64,000 nucleotides of DNA from Helicostylum pulchrum (GCA_025677825.1 JAIXMO010000050.1:1-64000), one strand, 5' to 3'. Positions 11,921-27,900 are shown, counted from the first letter of the stretch. Numbers and translations: made by a program. The notes: a model not told the origin generated them from the letters alone.

Positions 11921-12565
11921 TTATTTTTGATCAAGATCTAGTTTCATAATAATATCACAACGTGTATATGAAGGGTGTTTTCCTAGATGAATGGTCTTGA
12001 ATCCAAATTTTTTATATAGGGCAATAGCATTCTCTAGACCGACAGAGGAGTAAAGGTCAATGTGAGGGTATTTTTTCTCTTTAGCCCATTCGATACATTC
12101 TCTCATCAGAATCTTGGCATATCCTTTACCAGTACATTCATTTCTCACAGTCATCTTTGCTAACTCACAGTTACCATTATGAATAATATCAGCGACAACG
12201 CCAGCAACGACGCCTTGATATGTTAGGACGAAAAAGATTTCACCGCCTGGATGAATAATGGACTCCTCCGGTGTTTCCAACTGTTCAATATCTGATGCTT
12301 CTACTTCAAACAATTGTGTTATCCATAACAAATTAAGTTCTTTAAAATCTTCTTTATATTTGTTATCGTAAGTAACAACTGCTGCTCTATCTATAATCGT
12401 CTTGTCTTGCTTATTTACAACGTAGTATACACCTCTGCATTTTTCGGGAAGAGGTAATGTGAATCCGTGATTAGCAGCCCAATCATTTTCAGATACGAAT
12501 TGGTCCCATTCAACGAATTGACCACTAACAAGGGCATATTCTCCATAGGTCTTGACAGAAGGCAT
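11921..12565 (-). CDS. GNAT-family N-acetyltransferase, 214 aa (tandem copy 1)
   Basis: The protein has a C-terminal GNAT fold that uses acetyl-CoA to acetylate an unknown amine. The acetyl-CoA pyrophosphate-binding signature is visible as CTGKGYAKILM (about residues 140-150), preceded by the beta4 strand CELAKMTV. It is followed by the typical last motif, NAIALYKKFGFK. The N-terminal ~85 residues (WDQFVSENDWAANHG) are lineage-specific. Single exon; the ATG at 12565 is the first in frame. It is clearly paralogous to the gene at 13022-13645, in the same orientation, with conserved landmarks such as WAA, LPEKC, IIxPGGEIF and GKGYA. The substrate is unknown. Confidence 0.85.
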   Translation of the reverse strand: MPSVKTYGEYALVSGQFVEWDQFVSENDWAANHGFTLPLPEKCRGVYYVVNKQDKTIIDRAAVVTYDNKYKEDFKELNLLWITQLFEVEASDIEQLETPEESIIHPGGEIFFVLTYQGVVAGVVADIIHNGNCELAKMTVRNECTGKGYAKILMRECIEWAKEKKYPHIDLYSSVGLENAIALYKKFGFKTIHLGKHPSYTRCDIIMKLDLDQK

Positions 12566-13021
12566 ATTTAGTTATTTTGGAATTAAAGAGAACTAGGAAA
12601 AATTAAAAAAAAGTAATATGCTGGCCCTTTATATTTTTTACGTCAACGAATGAAATGCATTCACGTTCCGACTTAAATCCGATTTTACGGAGCAAGACAA
12701 ACCAAAGCTCCTTAGCGGTCAAAGCCACACTTGACTAATAAAGGTATATACTGCAAATGATCAGCCATTAGGGATACAAAAGGAAGTTAAGAAGTCAATT
12801 GACATTAAAGCATTGAAGCCTGACCTCATTGAACACAGAATAAATCTTGTATTTCATCGCAATTTTTTTTTAAAAGTCACATCGTTTTTTTTTTGTAAAT
12901 TTATTGGACGGAGTAGATGTACAAAGTATGTGTCATTTGAAGTTTTCAGAATTAAAGCCTTTTAACAAGAAATAATTTGTCAGCCAAATATTTGTGCTTG
13001 CGAGAAAAAATATTTATTTGT
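12566..13021. other. Intergenic between tandem GNAT genes
   Basis: No gene is seen. It holds the 3' flank of the upstream copy and the promoter of the downstream copy, including two long T tracts near 12864-12895. Confidence 0.6.
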
Positions 13022-13645
13022 TTAAAATGCCAATCGCATAGCCAGATCAACTCGTGCAAAATGACTGTGGGGTCGGAAAGGAATGACTTTAAATCCGTAT
13101 TTTTCGTATAATGAAACGGCAACTATCAACTTTGTTGCAGTGTAAAGGTTGACGGATTTATATGATTTCTTTTGGGCCCAAGTAATAGCTTCTTTCATTA
13201 ATGGATGTGCATAACCTTTACCACAAAAATCTTTATCGACACCCATTTTAGCCAACTCTACAGCTCCGTCATGTTCAATAATCATGGCTACTGTACCAAC
13301 TACTTGCCCTTGATCATTTAATAAACAAAATATCTCTCCGCCAGGTTGAATAATAGTGTCTTGGGGTCTATCTAGCTGCATCAAGTCAGCTGGTTCTACA
13401 GAAAAATATTCGTCTACCCACGCTACACTGATTTTCTTAAAATCTGGTTGGTATTTGGAAGAATATGACACCATGCATAACCTTTCTATAATAACTTGCT
13501 TTTCCAAATCAACAGAATAATAAATAGAAACACATTTCTCTGGCAGGTTTAAATCGTCTTCTATAGCAGCCCATGAATGTTTTGTTGTAAACTCTTGCCA
13601 GTCAATAAATTGATTGCGTATAAAAGCCAATTTTTGAATTGTCAT
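13022..13645 (-). CDS. GNAT-family N-acetyltransferase, 207 aa (tandem copy 2)
   Basis: This is a paralogue of the 11921-12565 protein. The acetyl-CoA binding segment is FCGKGYAHPLM, preceded by VELAKMGVDKD, and the C-terminal motif is VAVSLYEKYGFKVI. The N-terminus repeats the family features (FIDWQEFTTKHSWAA, NLPEKC, IIQPGGEIF). Single exon, with the ATG at 13645. Divergence between the copies is substantial, so the duplication is not recent. A Tc1/mariner-type element begins only 45 bp upstream of the start codon and may have displaced or altered the original promoter. Confidence 0.85.
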   Translation of the reverse strand: MTIQKLAFIRNQFIDWQEFTTKHSWAAIEDDLNLPEKCVSIYYSVDLEKQVIIERLCMVSYSSKYQPDFKKISVAWVDEYFSVEPADLMQLDRPQDTIIQPGGEIFCLLNDQGQVVGTVAMIIEHDGAVELAKMGVDKDFCGKGYAHPLMKEAITWAQKKSYKSVNLYTATKLIVAVSLYEKYGFKVIPFRPHSHFARVDLAMRLAF

Positions 13646-13689
13646 TTGAAGTAAAATATATGTTGTTTAAGGGGAAAAAAGGGAGCATA

Positions 13690-13802
13690 CAGTGCGTCCA
13701 CCCTCAATTGGACATTTTTTTGAAAATATTTGTCGGATTTTTTTTAACTTTGGTCAGAAGTTTGAAGTCCAATTGGTCATTTTTTTGAGCTTTATTTGGT
13801 CA
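13690..13802 (+). repeat. Left terminal inverted repeat of the Tc1/mariner-type element
   Basis: It aligns with the reverse complement of about 15150-15267 with scattered mismatches and short indels. Internal TTTGGTCA-like units recur, which may be transposase-binding sub-repeats. Confidence 0.75.
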
Positions 13803-13845
13803 CTTTTTTGAAGTTTATTTTTTATTTATTATAATTGTATTGAAG

Positions 13846-15193
13846 TTATATAGCGATCTTATTAAGAAAGTTATCAAATTGATTTACTGAATGTTGAACA
13901 GGTACAGCTTGACTAGCTTCAATTATACGCGTAGTAAGTGACTCTACACCGCTAAGCTTATTACGCTTTACTTTTTCTTTTACAATAGCCCAAAATTGTT
14001 CAATGGGATTTAGTTCAGGTGAGTAAGGGGGGAGATATACTGGGGTATAACCTCCGTTTATGGTAATAGGGTTAATTATTGCAGGTACGTGAATAGGAGT
14101 ATTATCCATAACAATAAAATAGCCTTTCATTTCAGGAAACTCATCCATAATATCCATAGTATCGTTTAAAAATTGAAGATAATGGCCACCTGTAGTCCCT
14201 TTAGGGACAAATAACCTATCCTGAGGTGCCTTTCTCTTCGTAGCTCCTACAACTTTTCTCCTCTTAACATTTCCAGATTCTCTCATACTCAAGTTTACGA
14301 CACCGATAGCCGAGATAGCACCAATAACAATGTGTGAGACACCTCTAGCTGAAGGTGTCGTAATAACGGCTTCTGTACCACGTTTGAACCATTCACGACT
14401 ACGACGCATATTAATATCAAATCCGGATTCATCAATAAAAATACAGTTGTTCAGATAATCCATGCCATTTTTAACCCAAAGATTAACCCAAATAACACGA
14501 GCCTGAAAGGTAACTTCTTTGTTTCTGCCAAGAGGGCGGCGGCTTACAACTTTGATGTTTAAGTTGCACTCTTCACTCATGAACTCGGCTACTCTTGATT
14601 TCTTGATCTGTAAACCGGTAAAGTTAGCAGTCAAGCTCTCTACTACGTCCTGAATAGTTGCAGAAACATTCCCGTCAAAAAAATTTATGGTTTTCATTAA
14701 GTTGGCTTACGGGCCTGTTGGAACCTAGATCCGTTTTTTTTTTTTGCTGGGATATTTCTTTCTGGATCATCCTCATAAGCTTTTCTCCACTTACGTGCCG
14801 TGTCATAATTTACGTTAGCCGCTGTGGTTGCCTCCTTTGGGTTTCATAAGTTTCTCTTTTAAAAAATAAAAGTATCTCTTTCGATCTTCAATGGTATAAA
14901 TGTTATATTGAAGAGCTCGTCCTTTTTTAGGAGCAACTTCTTTCATTATAGTGTCATTCATAGTTGTCAATTCAAGTTGAACATCTTTGTTCTTAATGCA
15001 CTTTCGAAGATCAGTCAAATTTTTTAAGCGAAATGGTTTCTTCAACCAAAGTAAGTGCCTGTTGACCACTGTAATCAACAATATTTCCAGTACCGTCTTT
15101 GTAAAAAAAATTGCATTTTAGATTAATACTTAAAAGGTATTTCTCTAAGACGACCAAATAAATTGACCAAATGAAGTTCAAACTTCTGACCAA
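13846..15193 (-). pseudogene. DDE transposase (Tc1/mariner superfamily), frameshifted
   Basis: The catalytic domain is open from 14697 to 13846 (283 codons). It shows IFIDESGF (Asp at residue 89), IVMDNTPIH (Asp198) and LNPIEQFW (Glu233). The last two are separated by 34 residues, which gives a DD34E signature. The YLPPYSPELNPIE block is typical of DDE_3 transposases. The N-terminal part is still recognisable upstream but in three other frames: 15193-15011, 15081-14815, then about 14815-14700 (NVNYDTARKWRKAYEDDP, helix-turn-helix region). At least three frameshifts therefore separate it from a functional gene. The catalytic triad itself is intact, which suggests fairly recent inactivation. 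Confidence 0.85.
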
Positions 15194-15267
15194 ACAAAGT
15201 TAAAAAAAGTGAGCAATTGATTTTAAAAATCCGACGAATATTTTCCAATTGAGGGTGGACGGCACTG
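15150..15267 (-). repeat. Right terminal inverted repeat of the Tc1/mariner-type element
   Basis: This is the partner of 13690-13802. Its outer end is GAGGGTGGACGGCACTG, ending at 15267. Confidence 0.75.
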
Positions 15268-15450
15268 AAAAAAAAATCTTTTTCACGTACTCCGTAATTT
15301 CGAATATCAGTCTGTGCTTACAAACTATTGTTTAGATATAATAGTCACTAGGATTTTTACAGTTAAAAGGAATCTTTTTAATACATGATTTAATTTATAG
15401 TTGATTATAGTTATGCGAGAAAAAACAAAGATGTCATAATAAAACAGTAA

Positions 15451-18419
<2,969 letters not shown>

Positions 18420-18966
18420 TTTCTACAAGGAAAAGATAAATAAATAAATACGTTTAAAAGAGTTTGTTATCAAGGGGTATGATATCGTTTTTTACCTGTT
18501 TTTGTTATGCTGATATAATAAAGGGAAAAAAAAAAAAAAAAAGAGAAATGCAAAAAAAGTCGTTTCGGTCTTTTTATTTAAGGTTTTACATGATTTTTTC
18601 GTGACTCGTACTTTTTTTTTCTCTTACATATAAACTCTAGTTACCGGGACAAATGATGGGTAACACGTTCTCGGTGAGTCAACATGGTTTCTTTTTCGTA
18701 TGATTTAACGTTTGATATAAAATATGAGCTGATAAGTTACCAGGGCCATTTTTTTTTCCAAACCTCTTGGTGTTTCACAAACAAATATATAATCATGACG
18801 TGTTCCCAAGCAAACATTACGAAAGGTCTTTTAAGCAGTTATATGACAGGCGTATTTTCTTGTAATAACACTATATGTCCATCCTAGTTTTTTATTATAG
18901 GTATTAAAGACGATACGATCAATATCAAGTAATATAAATATTCTCGGTATAATATACTCACATTAA

Positions 18967-18991
18967 AAGTCACTGGATTTTTAAAAATCGG
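18967..18991 (+). repeat. TIR-like 25-mer, second copy
   Basis: This matches the reverse complement of 2616-2640 at 23 of 25 positions. No partner end is obvious nearby. Confidence 0.4.
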
Positions 18992-19194
18992 CATTTAATT
19001 AAAAAATATTTAGCGGTCAAGCACCATTTTACTGCAGTCTGAAATTCTGTAAGAGTTTATAAAAAAAACTGGTTTCTCCATTCGGTTAAATAAATAAAGA
19101 TGTCCACACAAAAGCTCAGCTAAGTGAAAAAAATAAAAAAAAGATGCTTCTTTATTATTACTTGAACGAATATCTTTTTTTTTTTCTTACAAAT

Positions 19195-19345
19195 TAGCTT
19201 ACAACAACAAAAACAAATCCTTAACACCGCTTGTTTAGAAGTACTTACCTCACTTGATATTATGCATCCTGACGAATTCGACTCTATTGGTCCTATGTTT
19301 GATTTCGAAAATACTAAGGATCATGAAATAAGAGTTAATATCAAA
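19195..19345 (+). pseudogene. Short coding-like fragment of unknown origin
   Basis: One frame reads QQQKQILNTACLEVLTSLDI, then MHPDEFDSIGPMFDFENT, before running into low-complexity A-rich DNA. The composition resembles protein-coding sequence better than its surroundings. A possible acceptor (TTAG) lies just before it. I do not recognise the family. It may be a remnant left by insertion of the flanking repeat. Confidence 0.25.
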
Positions 19346-19401
19346 AATAAATATAAAATAAAAGTAGTAAAATTAATATTTATCAGACTTATAAAAGGTT
19401 A

Positions 19402-19479
19402 TACAGTAACGGCTCTATTTAAAGGTAAATTTTTCCAGAACGACTTCGGTCCAGTTTCAAAAAACTACTGAATAGAGCC
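19402..19479 (+). repeat. MITE-like fragment with GGCTCTATT inverted repeat
   Basis: GGCTCTATT at 19411-19419 pairs with AATAGAGCC at 19471-19479. The left end, TACAGTAACGGCTCTATTTA, closely matches TACAGTAGCGGCTCTATTTA at 37314-37333. A TA followed by CAGT is typical of Tc1/mariner-type ends. Confidence 0.4.
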
Positions 19480-20055
19480 AGCAAAAAAATACCATGTTCT
19501 GTGATATTATTCAGTAAATACTTTTTTAAAATAATACTTTTCTCCTTCTGTTTTCCACTACGTCAATGTCGAATTTAATACAGTCGGATATCATGGATTT
19601 TCATACACTTTCTAATTTTTAAATTGTCTAAAACCGTCATGTATTTTTAATGTGATGCGATATACCTAAATCAAACGAAAATAACCCCAGAGTACTCTAA
19701 CTATATCATAGTTTAAAGCATAGTTTATTTTAAAAAAAACTTTCATACTGACAACAAGCATACCTGCTCCAAATCGCTACGCTACCTTTACCCCACTTAG
19801 TTGTAGTCACAATATGTTTTTCGTAATACCTTTCATTTACTTTAAAAAATACTCTCGTATCCCCCATCATTACCTTCTGCAGTAAATGGTGGCTCGTCAG
19901 ACCATGCAGCCGTACTTCCGTCTTCAATGGTGCAATAAGCTCGCTTTTTTTTTTTAAAAAAAAAAGACGAGTCACAGATTATTTTTTTTGAAATATTAAA
20001 GAAAAAATCTTTATTTTCTAATAACCTTGCTTCTGTAATTATACATTTAAACAAT

Positions 20056-20854
20056 ATGGCTCCTGTTCAACGTCCCGACAATATTGCCACCATGATCAAT
20101 GGTGTTGAACGTTACAATCCCGAGAATGTCGAAGTGCTCGAGGCTTATTTAGATAAACAATGTCAATCTGGTGAATATGATTTAGAAGCCAACTTGGCTA
20201 TTCTTAAGCTGTAAGAAGAAATATAGATAGTTTTTTTATGACCGTGGTATTAATATACTTTGATAGCTACCAATTCAACCCTACTTTAGCAAAGGAACCT
20301 ATTATTGTAAAGATTCTTGTCAAGGCCTTGACTGTTATCCCCGCACCTGACTTCAACCTTTGTCTTTATCTTTTAGGTGAACATGGCGTAAGTCTTTCAG
20401 AGAGAGAACGAGAGAGAGAAATATAGAGTAGTAGCAATGTGTATTTAACAGATGATATTTTTTTTTTCTTTTTTCTTTAAAGCATCTCGAATCTATTGAA
20501 AAGTTGACTGAATTACAACAACTTTTAGAACAAGCACGTTATGTCAAGTTTTGGCAAGCTGATCTTAAGCCTTGGACCTTGGTTGTTCCTAGCTTCGAAA
20601 GTGAGATCCGTGAAGTCATTGCCCGTGTTATGTCCATGTCGTATCAAACTATTACAGCAAGCGCTTTAGCTGGTAACCTTGGTTTAACTGGTGACGCGTT
20701 TGAAAAGTACTGTGTCAGTCAACAATGGCAAATTAACGGTGACTTGGTTCAAATTCCCATCAACAAGGGTAACGAAGCTAAGGCTATTGTTATTAGAGAA
20801 AACATCAAATTTGAACAATTAACAAAGGTGATTGGTTATTCTAACGAAATGTAA
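20056..20854 (+). CDS. eIF3k: Eukaryotic translation initiation factor 3 subunit K, 215 aa
   Basis: This is a non-core PCI-type subunit of eIF3, which binds the 40S ribosome during initiation. Exons are 20056-20210, 20267-20387 and 20483-20854, all in phase. It begins MAPVQRPDNIATMINGVERY, followed by the family-typical NPENVEVLEAYLDKQ and the HAM-like helical repeats. The winged-helix portion of the C-terminus is visible (SALAGNLGLTGDAFEKYC, then GDLVQIPINKGNEAK). Length matches human eIF3k (218 aa). The 3' end is only about 40 bp from the stop of the convergent IP6 kinase gene, so 3' UTRs probably overlap. The first intron is about 56 bp. The second is about 95 bp and includes a GA-rich stretch. 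Confidence 0.93.
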
Positions 20855-20895
20855 AATATATATATATACACATATATAAAGAGCAAAGTTTATTA

Positions 20896-22242
20896 TTATT
20901 CTAATTCATCAAGATGTTCGTTATAAATATTTGTAAAGCAATGGATAAGTGAGTTTAAGCCTAATAAATAACCGTGATCTGGTTCAGTTGGTCTTTTGGG
21001 ATGACAGGTAAATTCAGTGGTATCTTGATCCGGAGTTAAAGTTTTTGCGAAATCGATCATTCTTACATCAATTTTATTGCTTTTTCCACTTGCATCATAT
21101 ATAATCAAGAGTGAGGAACCATAAAATCTATAACGTTCTAAGGAAGCAATAATCTTTGATAAGCGAGATAATTTTCTTAGTAAAACTGGAATTTGACTTA
21201 ATTGTTGTTTATGATGAAAATACTTTTCTAGTGTACTTTTAAATGTAGTTGGGGTTAATTGACGGCCACTGTATTTGTCATAAAATAGGCATTCTTCACC
21301 TTGGTAGACCTGCATACCGCATATACGTACACCTAAAGCGGCACTAGTAGATGCTTGACATTTCTTTGTTTGACTTTTTACTTTTGCTTCAGTAGCATAA
21401 ACACCGTGTTGCCTTGTTCCCATTTTTAGGTCTAGAACACATGGGTATTGAACCTCATCAGTTAAATCTTCCAGTAGTATAAATTGCTTGACGACTTCAC
21501 TCTTTTCTAGTTGTAATAACCTTTGACGATCCTTTTCATATACTTGCTGACTCCAAGGATTATTAGGTACCTTTCTTGGCTGCCACCTTGCAGAGGAAAC
21601 AGAAGGATTATTATGATTAAAAGTTGGTAAAGGATCTGTTGTTACTAGTTTTTTATTTTTATTAAAAGCAGCTAATAACCTAGGTGATTGTGGAGCAGAA
21701 GTAGTACAAGTGATGATAGAAGGACGCTTTGACATAATCGTCATACTACAATTATTCTCTTTATTCCAATCCTGAACTAATTGAATTCTCTCTTTCAAAG
21801 CAGTAGGACTTAATGCCTCACGTAAAACACGTTTACGAAATGCTTTAAATCTCATATTACATTCATCTGCATTAGGAGACCACTGTTGAAAATCCTTTTC
21901 CAAAATATCAGATGATGGTGTTATATCGTCTAAATTATAAATACTTTTCCAGTCGTCTAATAGTTTCTCATTTTTTTCAAAGATTACTTCAGGTAATAAA
22001 TGTAAATTCTTTTGATGATATGTTACATTTAATACACCTAAATACTGTGATAAAAAAGGTAGTAACTCTGGGTGGTTTAAATCCAAATAATCATACACTT
22101 GTTGTTCTTTATGTGATGCTGGTTTACATATTGTCTTTTTAGAGAATCGAAATATAGATGTGTGTCCTCCTACTTGATTATCAAATGGTAATAGTGTAAT
22201 TCCTGAAGTTATATTTTTTGGATCATACATATCTTTTGTCAT
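20896..22242 (-). CDS. Inositol hexakisphosphate kinase (KCS1/IP6K type), 448 aa
   Basis: The enzyme makes diphosphoinositol (pyrophosphate) from IP6 with ATP, a signal in phosphate homeostasis. It is a single exon with the ATG at 22242. The inositol phosphate kinase signature P-x3-D-x-K-x-G is PCVLDLKMG (residues 267-275). It is followed by KCQASTSAALGVRICGMQVY, the SSLLIIYD segment (about 378) and the metal-binding IDFAK motif (about 398-403). The C-terminus has DHGYLLGLNSLI. An N-terminal block, QVGGHTSIFRFS, is typical of the KCS1/IP6K group, while residues 100-235 are divergent and probably disordered. It lacks the long N-terminal extension of yeast Kcs1, so length resembles animal IP6Ks. 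Confidence 0.92.
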   Translation of the reverse strand: MTKDMYDPKNITSGITLLPFDNQVGGHTSIFRFSKKTICKPASHKEQQVYDYLDLNHPELLPFLSQYLGVLNVTYHQKNLHLLPEVIFEKNEKLLDDWKSIYNLDDITPSSDILEKDFQQWSPNADECNMRFKAFRKRVLREALSPTALKERIQLVQDWNKENNCSMTIMSKRPSIITCTTSAPQSPRLLAAFNKNKKLVTTDPLPTFNHNNPSVSSARWQPRKVPNNPWSQQVYEKDRQRLLQLEKSEVVKQFILLEDLTDEVQYPCVLDLKMGTRQHGVYATEAKVKSQTKKCQASTSAALGVRICGMQVYQGEECLFYDKYSGRQLTPTTFKSTLEKYFHHKQQLSQIPVLLRKLSRLSKIIASLERYRFYGSSLLIIYDASGKSNKIDVRMIDFAKTLTPDQDTTEFTCHPKRPTEPDHGYLLGLNSLIHCFTNIYNEHLDELE

Positions 22243-22392
22243 TATTGTTGGAGGGGAGGGGGGAAAAAGAAAGGAAAAAAAAAAAGAAGAAAAAAGCAGC
22301 CCTTTTTATACTTTTTTTGTTTTTTTATTTTTTCACGTGAGCATATACATATTGTGTGTGTGTGTGTGTGTGTGAAAAAAAAAGAGTAAAAT

Positions 22393-24401
<2,009 letters not shown>

Positions 24402-24590
24402 TATATATATATAAAAGAGAGAGAGAGAGAGAGAGAGAAAGAAAGAAAAGTAAACACTGGAAAAAAAGGGTGAGAACTCGTTTAATACGGTCACTCACAT
24501 GATCTTTTTTATTATTTCAACTGATGCAGAAATATAAAAAGTTACTCTGCCCATCACCAAAAAATCACAAACGCAACAGCCCTTTGTATA

Positions 24591-24917
24591 ATGTTCTCTA
24601 AATATACAAGAGCTGTAACTCATATTCTTAAGAGTCGAACAGTTCTGTTTACCGAACTACATAAGTCAATAATGCGACCTTTGGTAAACATTATAAACGC
24701 TTTATTCTTCTTCTTTGCGATGAAGACTAGTAGACTTCTTTGGTGGTGTGTTCGAAGTTTCAGAAAGTGGTTTGGTTACTATTTAAAAAATATACAACGG
24801 GTCAAGAAGAATACAGAAACTATTAAAAATATTTTATTTACAAAAAGAAAAAAAAAATTGGGGCATAGGTATAAAGGAGTGTGGCAAAGGTGTAAAGGAG
24901 TGGGGGCATTAGACTGA
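24591..24917 (+). CDS. Possible small basic protein, 108 aa
   Basis: This uninterrupted ORF lies between two divergent-side neighbours and overlaps the last 9 bases of the kinase-like gene on the other strand. The product is very basic, with a hydrophobic segment (LVNIINALFFFFAM) followed by SRLLWWCVRSFRKWFGYYLK, which could target a membrane. A TATA-like AATATAAAAAG lies about 60 bp upstream of the ATG. I recognise no family, and it could be a chance ORF in the 3' flank. Confidence 0.25.
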   Translation: MFSKYTRAVTHILKSRTVLFTELHKSIMRPLVNIINALFFFFAMKTSRLLWWCVRSFRKWFGYYLKNIQRVKKNTETIKNILFTKRKKKLGHRYKGVWQRCKGVGALD

Positions 24918-27900
24918 ATCGAGACCGAGACTTTGAAGTATATTGTACAAAGCTCGGTCAAATTCATCAGTCACAGCGAGACATTGCTTCTTGAGCTTGT
25001 CACCATCATCCGCCTGCGACACCCCAGGGTCACCAGAGATCTCTACCGCCTTTCTCTTCTTGGAGCCAATCTCTGGCGACCAGCCAGCAGATGTAACCAA
25101 CTGTTCAGTTGGATCAACATGACTAACCGGAGACATGGATAGACATGTTGTTGATTGCGAGCCATCCAACTGAACAGGGTGTACATACTGCGGCGACAAG
25201 GATGGAGGTCGGGATGACGATGACATACATAAGGTGGGAGGGAGTGGATTAAAGGAGTGGACGTTATCAGGGACATCTATTTGAACCACTTCAGTGGGTT
25301 TTGGTTCATCTTGTTTGATAACTTTACTTGCATGCTTGATACCTTTTGACAAACCTGAATCATCACTGTCGTCATCGACAGGAGCACTACGTTTTGGTGG
25401 TCTTGTATTGATGACGGGCAATTCAGGTTTCTTTGGTCTGCCTCTTGGTTTACCAGTCTTTACATATGGATGAGAAGGGTTCGAAATCTGGGTATCATCT
25501 TCAATCGTTGTTCGTGACAAGGGTGTACGAGGAGGTCTACCAGTAGGAATTCCAGACTTTGCGTAACATTTAACACCATCCTTAAAAGTATACTTGACTT
25601 CGGATTTTTTGGTTGGCTTGATGGATTGGATTCCTTTAACAACGATACTAGTGGCTTTTGCTTGCTTTGTATTTTTAACAGAAAGCTTGTTAGGTTCTTG
25701 ATCGGTTAAAGGTTTTGCTTTCTGCTTTGTCGAATTAGCAGTTTTGACAGGCTTTGTCACAGTAGCCTCCACAGTCTTGTGTACCACCTTTCTTGAGCCA
25801 CCCTCAAGACTCCATTCAGCAATCAATGCAGTTTGGATATCAGGCTGTTCTAACCATAACAATATTTCCGCAGCAGATTTACGATCTTGCGGTTGTGCCC
25901 TCAAGAACTTTTGTAAAAAGAGCTTGCTGTAAGGACCAGGCATAGTCTGATCTAACACCCTATCGATGTTATCATTTCTACCAACAGTTTCACGCAACTT
26001 TTTTAAATCAGTATCAAAGATTCCAGGCCAAGGTTCAATATCAAGACATATTTTCCAAACGATGTTTCCCAACGAATAGACATCTTCCGCAGCGGGGTCG
26101 ATCAAGTAAGGTAACAATTTGTGGTCCTTGTTGGCTCGTGGTAAGGTTTGAATAGATCGGTAGAATCTGTAACCGTGATCGGGTCTTGCCATAACATAAG
26201 GTAAGTTCTTGCACCAGATAGCTAATTCTTCTTTTGAGCTAGGGTTGACTTCGTCGAGATAAAGATTAGCGTCGTCTGAAAGTACCCACCATCTTTTAGC
26301 AGCCGCAGGAGAATAAAACACAGCCTTTCCGAAATCAATCAAGTACAAGTGTGGTTCATCGTCCATATTGTTGGTATCAATCATAAAGTTAACAGAGGAA
26401 AGGTCTCGATGTGCAATACCTAATCGATGTGATTCACACATTGATTTCAACATCTGGATGATAATATGCATGCGTTGTTTAGCAGACAATCGATGTCGTG
26501 AATGCAATTTTAAGTACTGCTTCAATGTCATATTGTATCTTTCCATGGTTAAGCCAATAATTTCTTCCGTTGTTTCGTCATAAATTAGTTCTTTAATACA
26601 ACCGATATGATTCTTGCCCTTGAGAGCTAAGAGACTAGCAATTTCAATAACTCGCTGTGCAGCGGTAGAGCGACGAAAGACTTGAATTACTTTATCGGTG
26701 GTGAAATAGACGTGTTTAAAGTAACCTTCAGCATCTGTATTACGTTTAATATATGAGCCATATTTTGACATTGGCACAACATCAACATTCTTTTCACAAG
26801 CAACTAAGGAAGAAAGAAAGTAAGAAAAAAAAAGATTAGTGCTTCAGTAATTTATATATATAATATACATACATTTTTCAAGCCTTCGCCAATGCTTTTT
26901 AAAGACTGGTTTTTTTGGTTCAGAAATATTATCTTGTGTTTGTAAGGTAGCGTTTGTTTCGGTTGTTGATAATGTATTTACAGTTTCTTTTTTACCAAGC
27001 TGAGTGTTTGCAGGTACGCTACAAAAAAAAAAAAAAAAAAAAAAGTTTAGATTTTCATGCAAGGTTAAAATATATGAAATGGTGTTACCTTGATTGTTTG
27101 ATTAATTTATCACTAGATTAAAAATTTTATCAGTTTTTTATGGCCTTTTTTTAAAAAAAACGTATATGTATATGTACCTTGGTATTGAGTTTGGCATATT
27201 TGAAGATGACGGGGTATATTCATTTGGTGATGATTCCAATAAGTTGTTTAAGTTGATATGATAACAAGGTTCAATTTCTTTTACGCGTGAACCAGTGATA
27301 TGAATCAAGAACTGACGTGTTAATTCGTTTTGTCTTGCAGTAATTAGATCAGTTGTCGATTTTATTGATATTTTACGTGGCATTTGTTCCTTTTTTTCGA
27401 ATAATCGTTCAGCTAATGCAGTGGGTATAATAGAATAAATAGTTTTTGAGTGAGCTATTTTGACTTTGATCCAACCTTCGAATGTGTCCAGTGTTGTGGT
27501 ATGCAATTCACCTAAAGGATGAACTGTGGCTACGCTTGCTTTAATATATGAAATATCTGGATTTTCATCAGACTGGTTTGTTTCAACGTCAAAGAATAAG
27601 GTTATAAAGTTGTGTATACTATCTCTTGCATTAAGCAGAAAATGACCATTTTTAATTATGTATAAACGATGTAGAGGTAAATTTGATGCGCTTTTCAAAG
27701 CACCGTAAAGAGAAGAATGTAGTTGATGATGTGATTTAATATTTACAGAATACATCACGCTGTTATTGTACAAGTAAGTGATTAGTTTTTTTTTTTTTTT
27801 TTTTGCTTTTGACTTATAAGTGTATACACATATATAAAAGTATTACCTTTGTTCATGATATTGTATGGAAGAATATATAGGGGTTGTACAATATTCTTCT

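Larger units (their letters stand above)
13690..15267 (-). mobile_element. Decayed Tc1/mariner-type DNA transposon with ~110 bp terminal inverted repeats
   Basis: The left end starts CAGTGCGTCCACCCTCAATT at 13690. The reverse complement of the right end, starting at 15267, reads CAGTGCCGTCCACCCTCAAT, so the ends differ by one inserted C. Similarity continues inward through TGTCGGATTT/CGTCGGATTT, AACTTTGGTCAGAAGTTTGAA and further TTTGGTCA-type units for about 110 bp. A TA dinucleotide flanks the left end, but the right flank is AA, so the TA duplication is degraded. The 1578-bp element encloses a minus-strand DDE transposase broken by frameshifts. Confidence 0.85.
18420..20055. other. Intergenic spacer with transposon-end debris and a gene fragment
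   Basis: It contains the PFK promoter side, with poly(A) and poly(T) tracts at 18520-18545 and 18610-18620. It also has the TIR-like 25-mer at 18967-18991, a short coding-looking fragment near 19195-19345, and a small inverted repeat at 19402-19479. The rest is AT-rich and holds no gene I can support. Confidence 0.55.

Noticed and set aside
14658..14849. 63-aa plus-strand ORF inside the transposon
   Set aside because: Antisense to the transposase remnant.
18684..18887. 67-aa plus-strand ORF
   Set aside because: No motif or conserved look; it lies in transposon debris.
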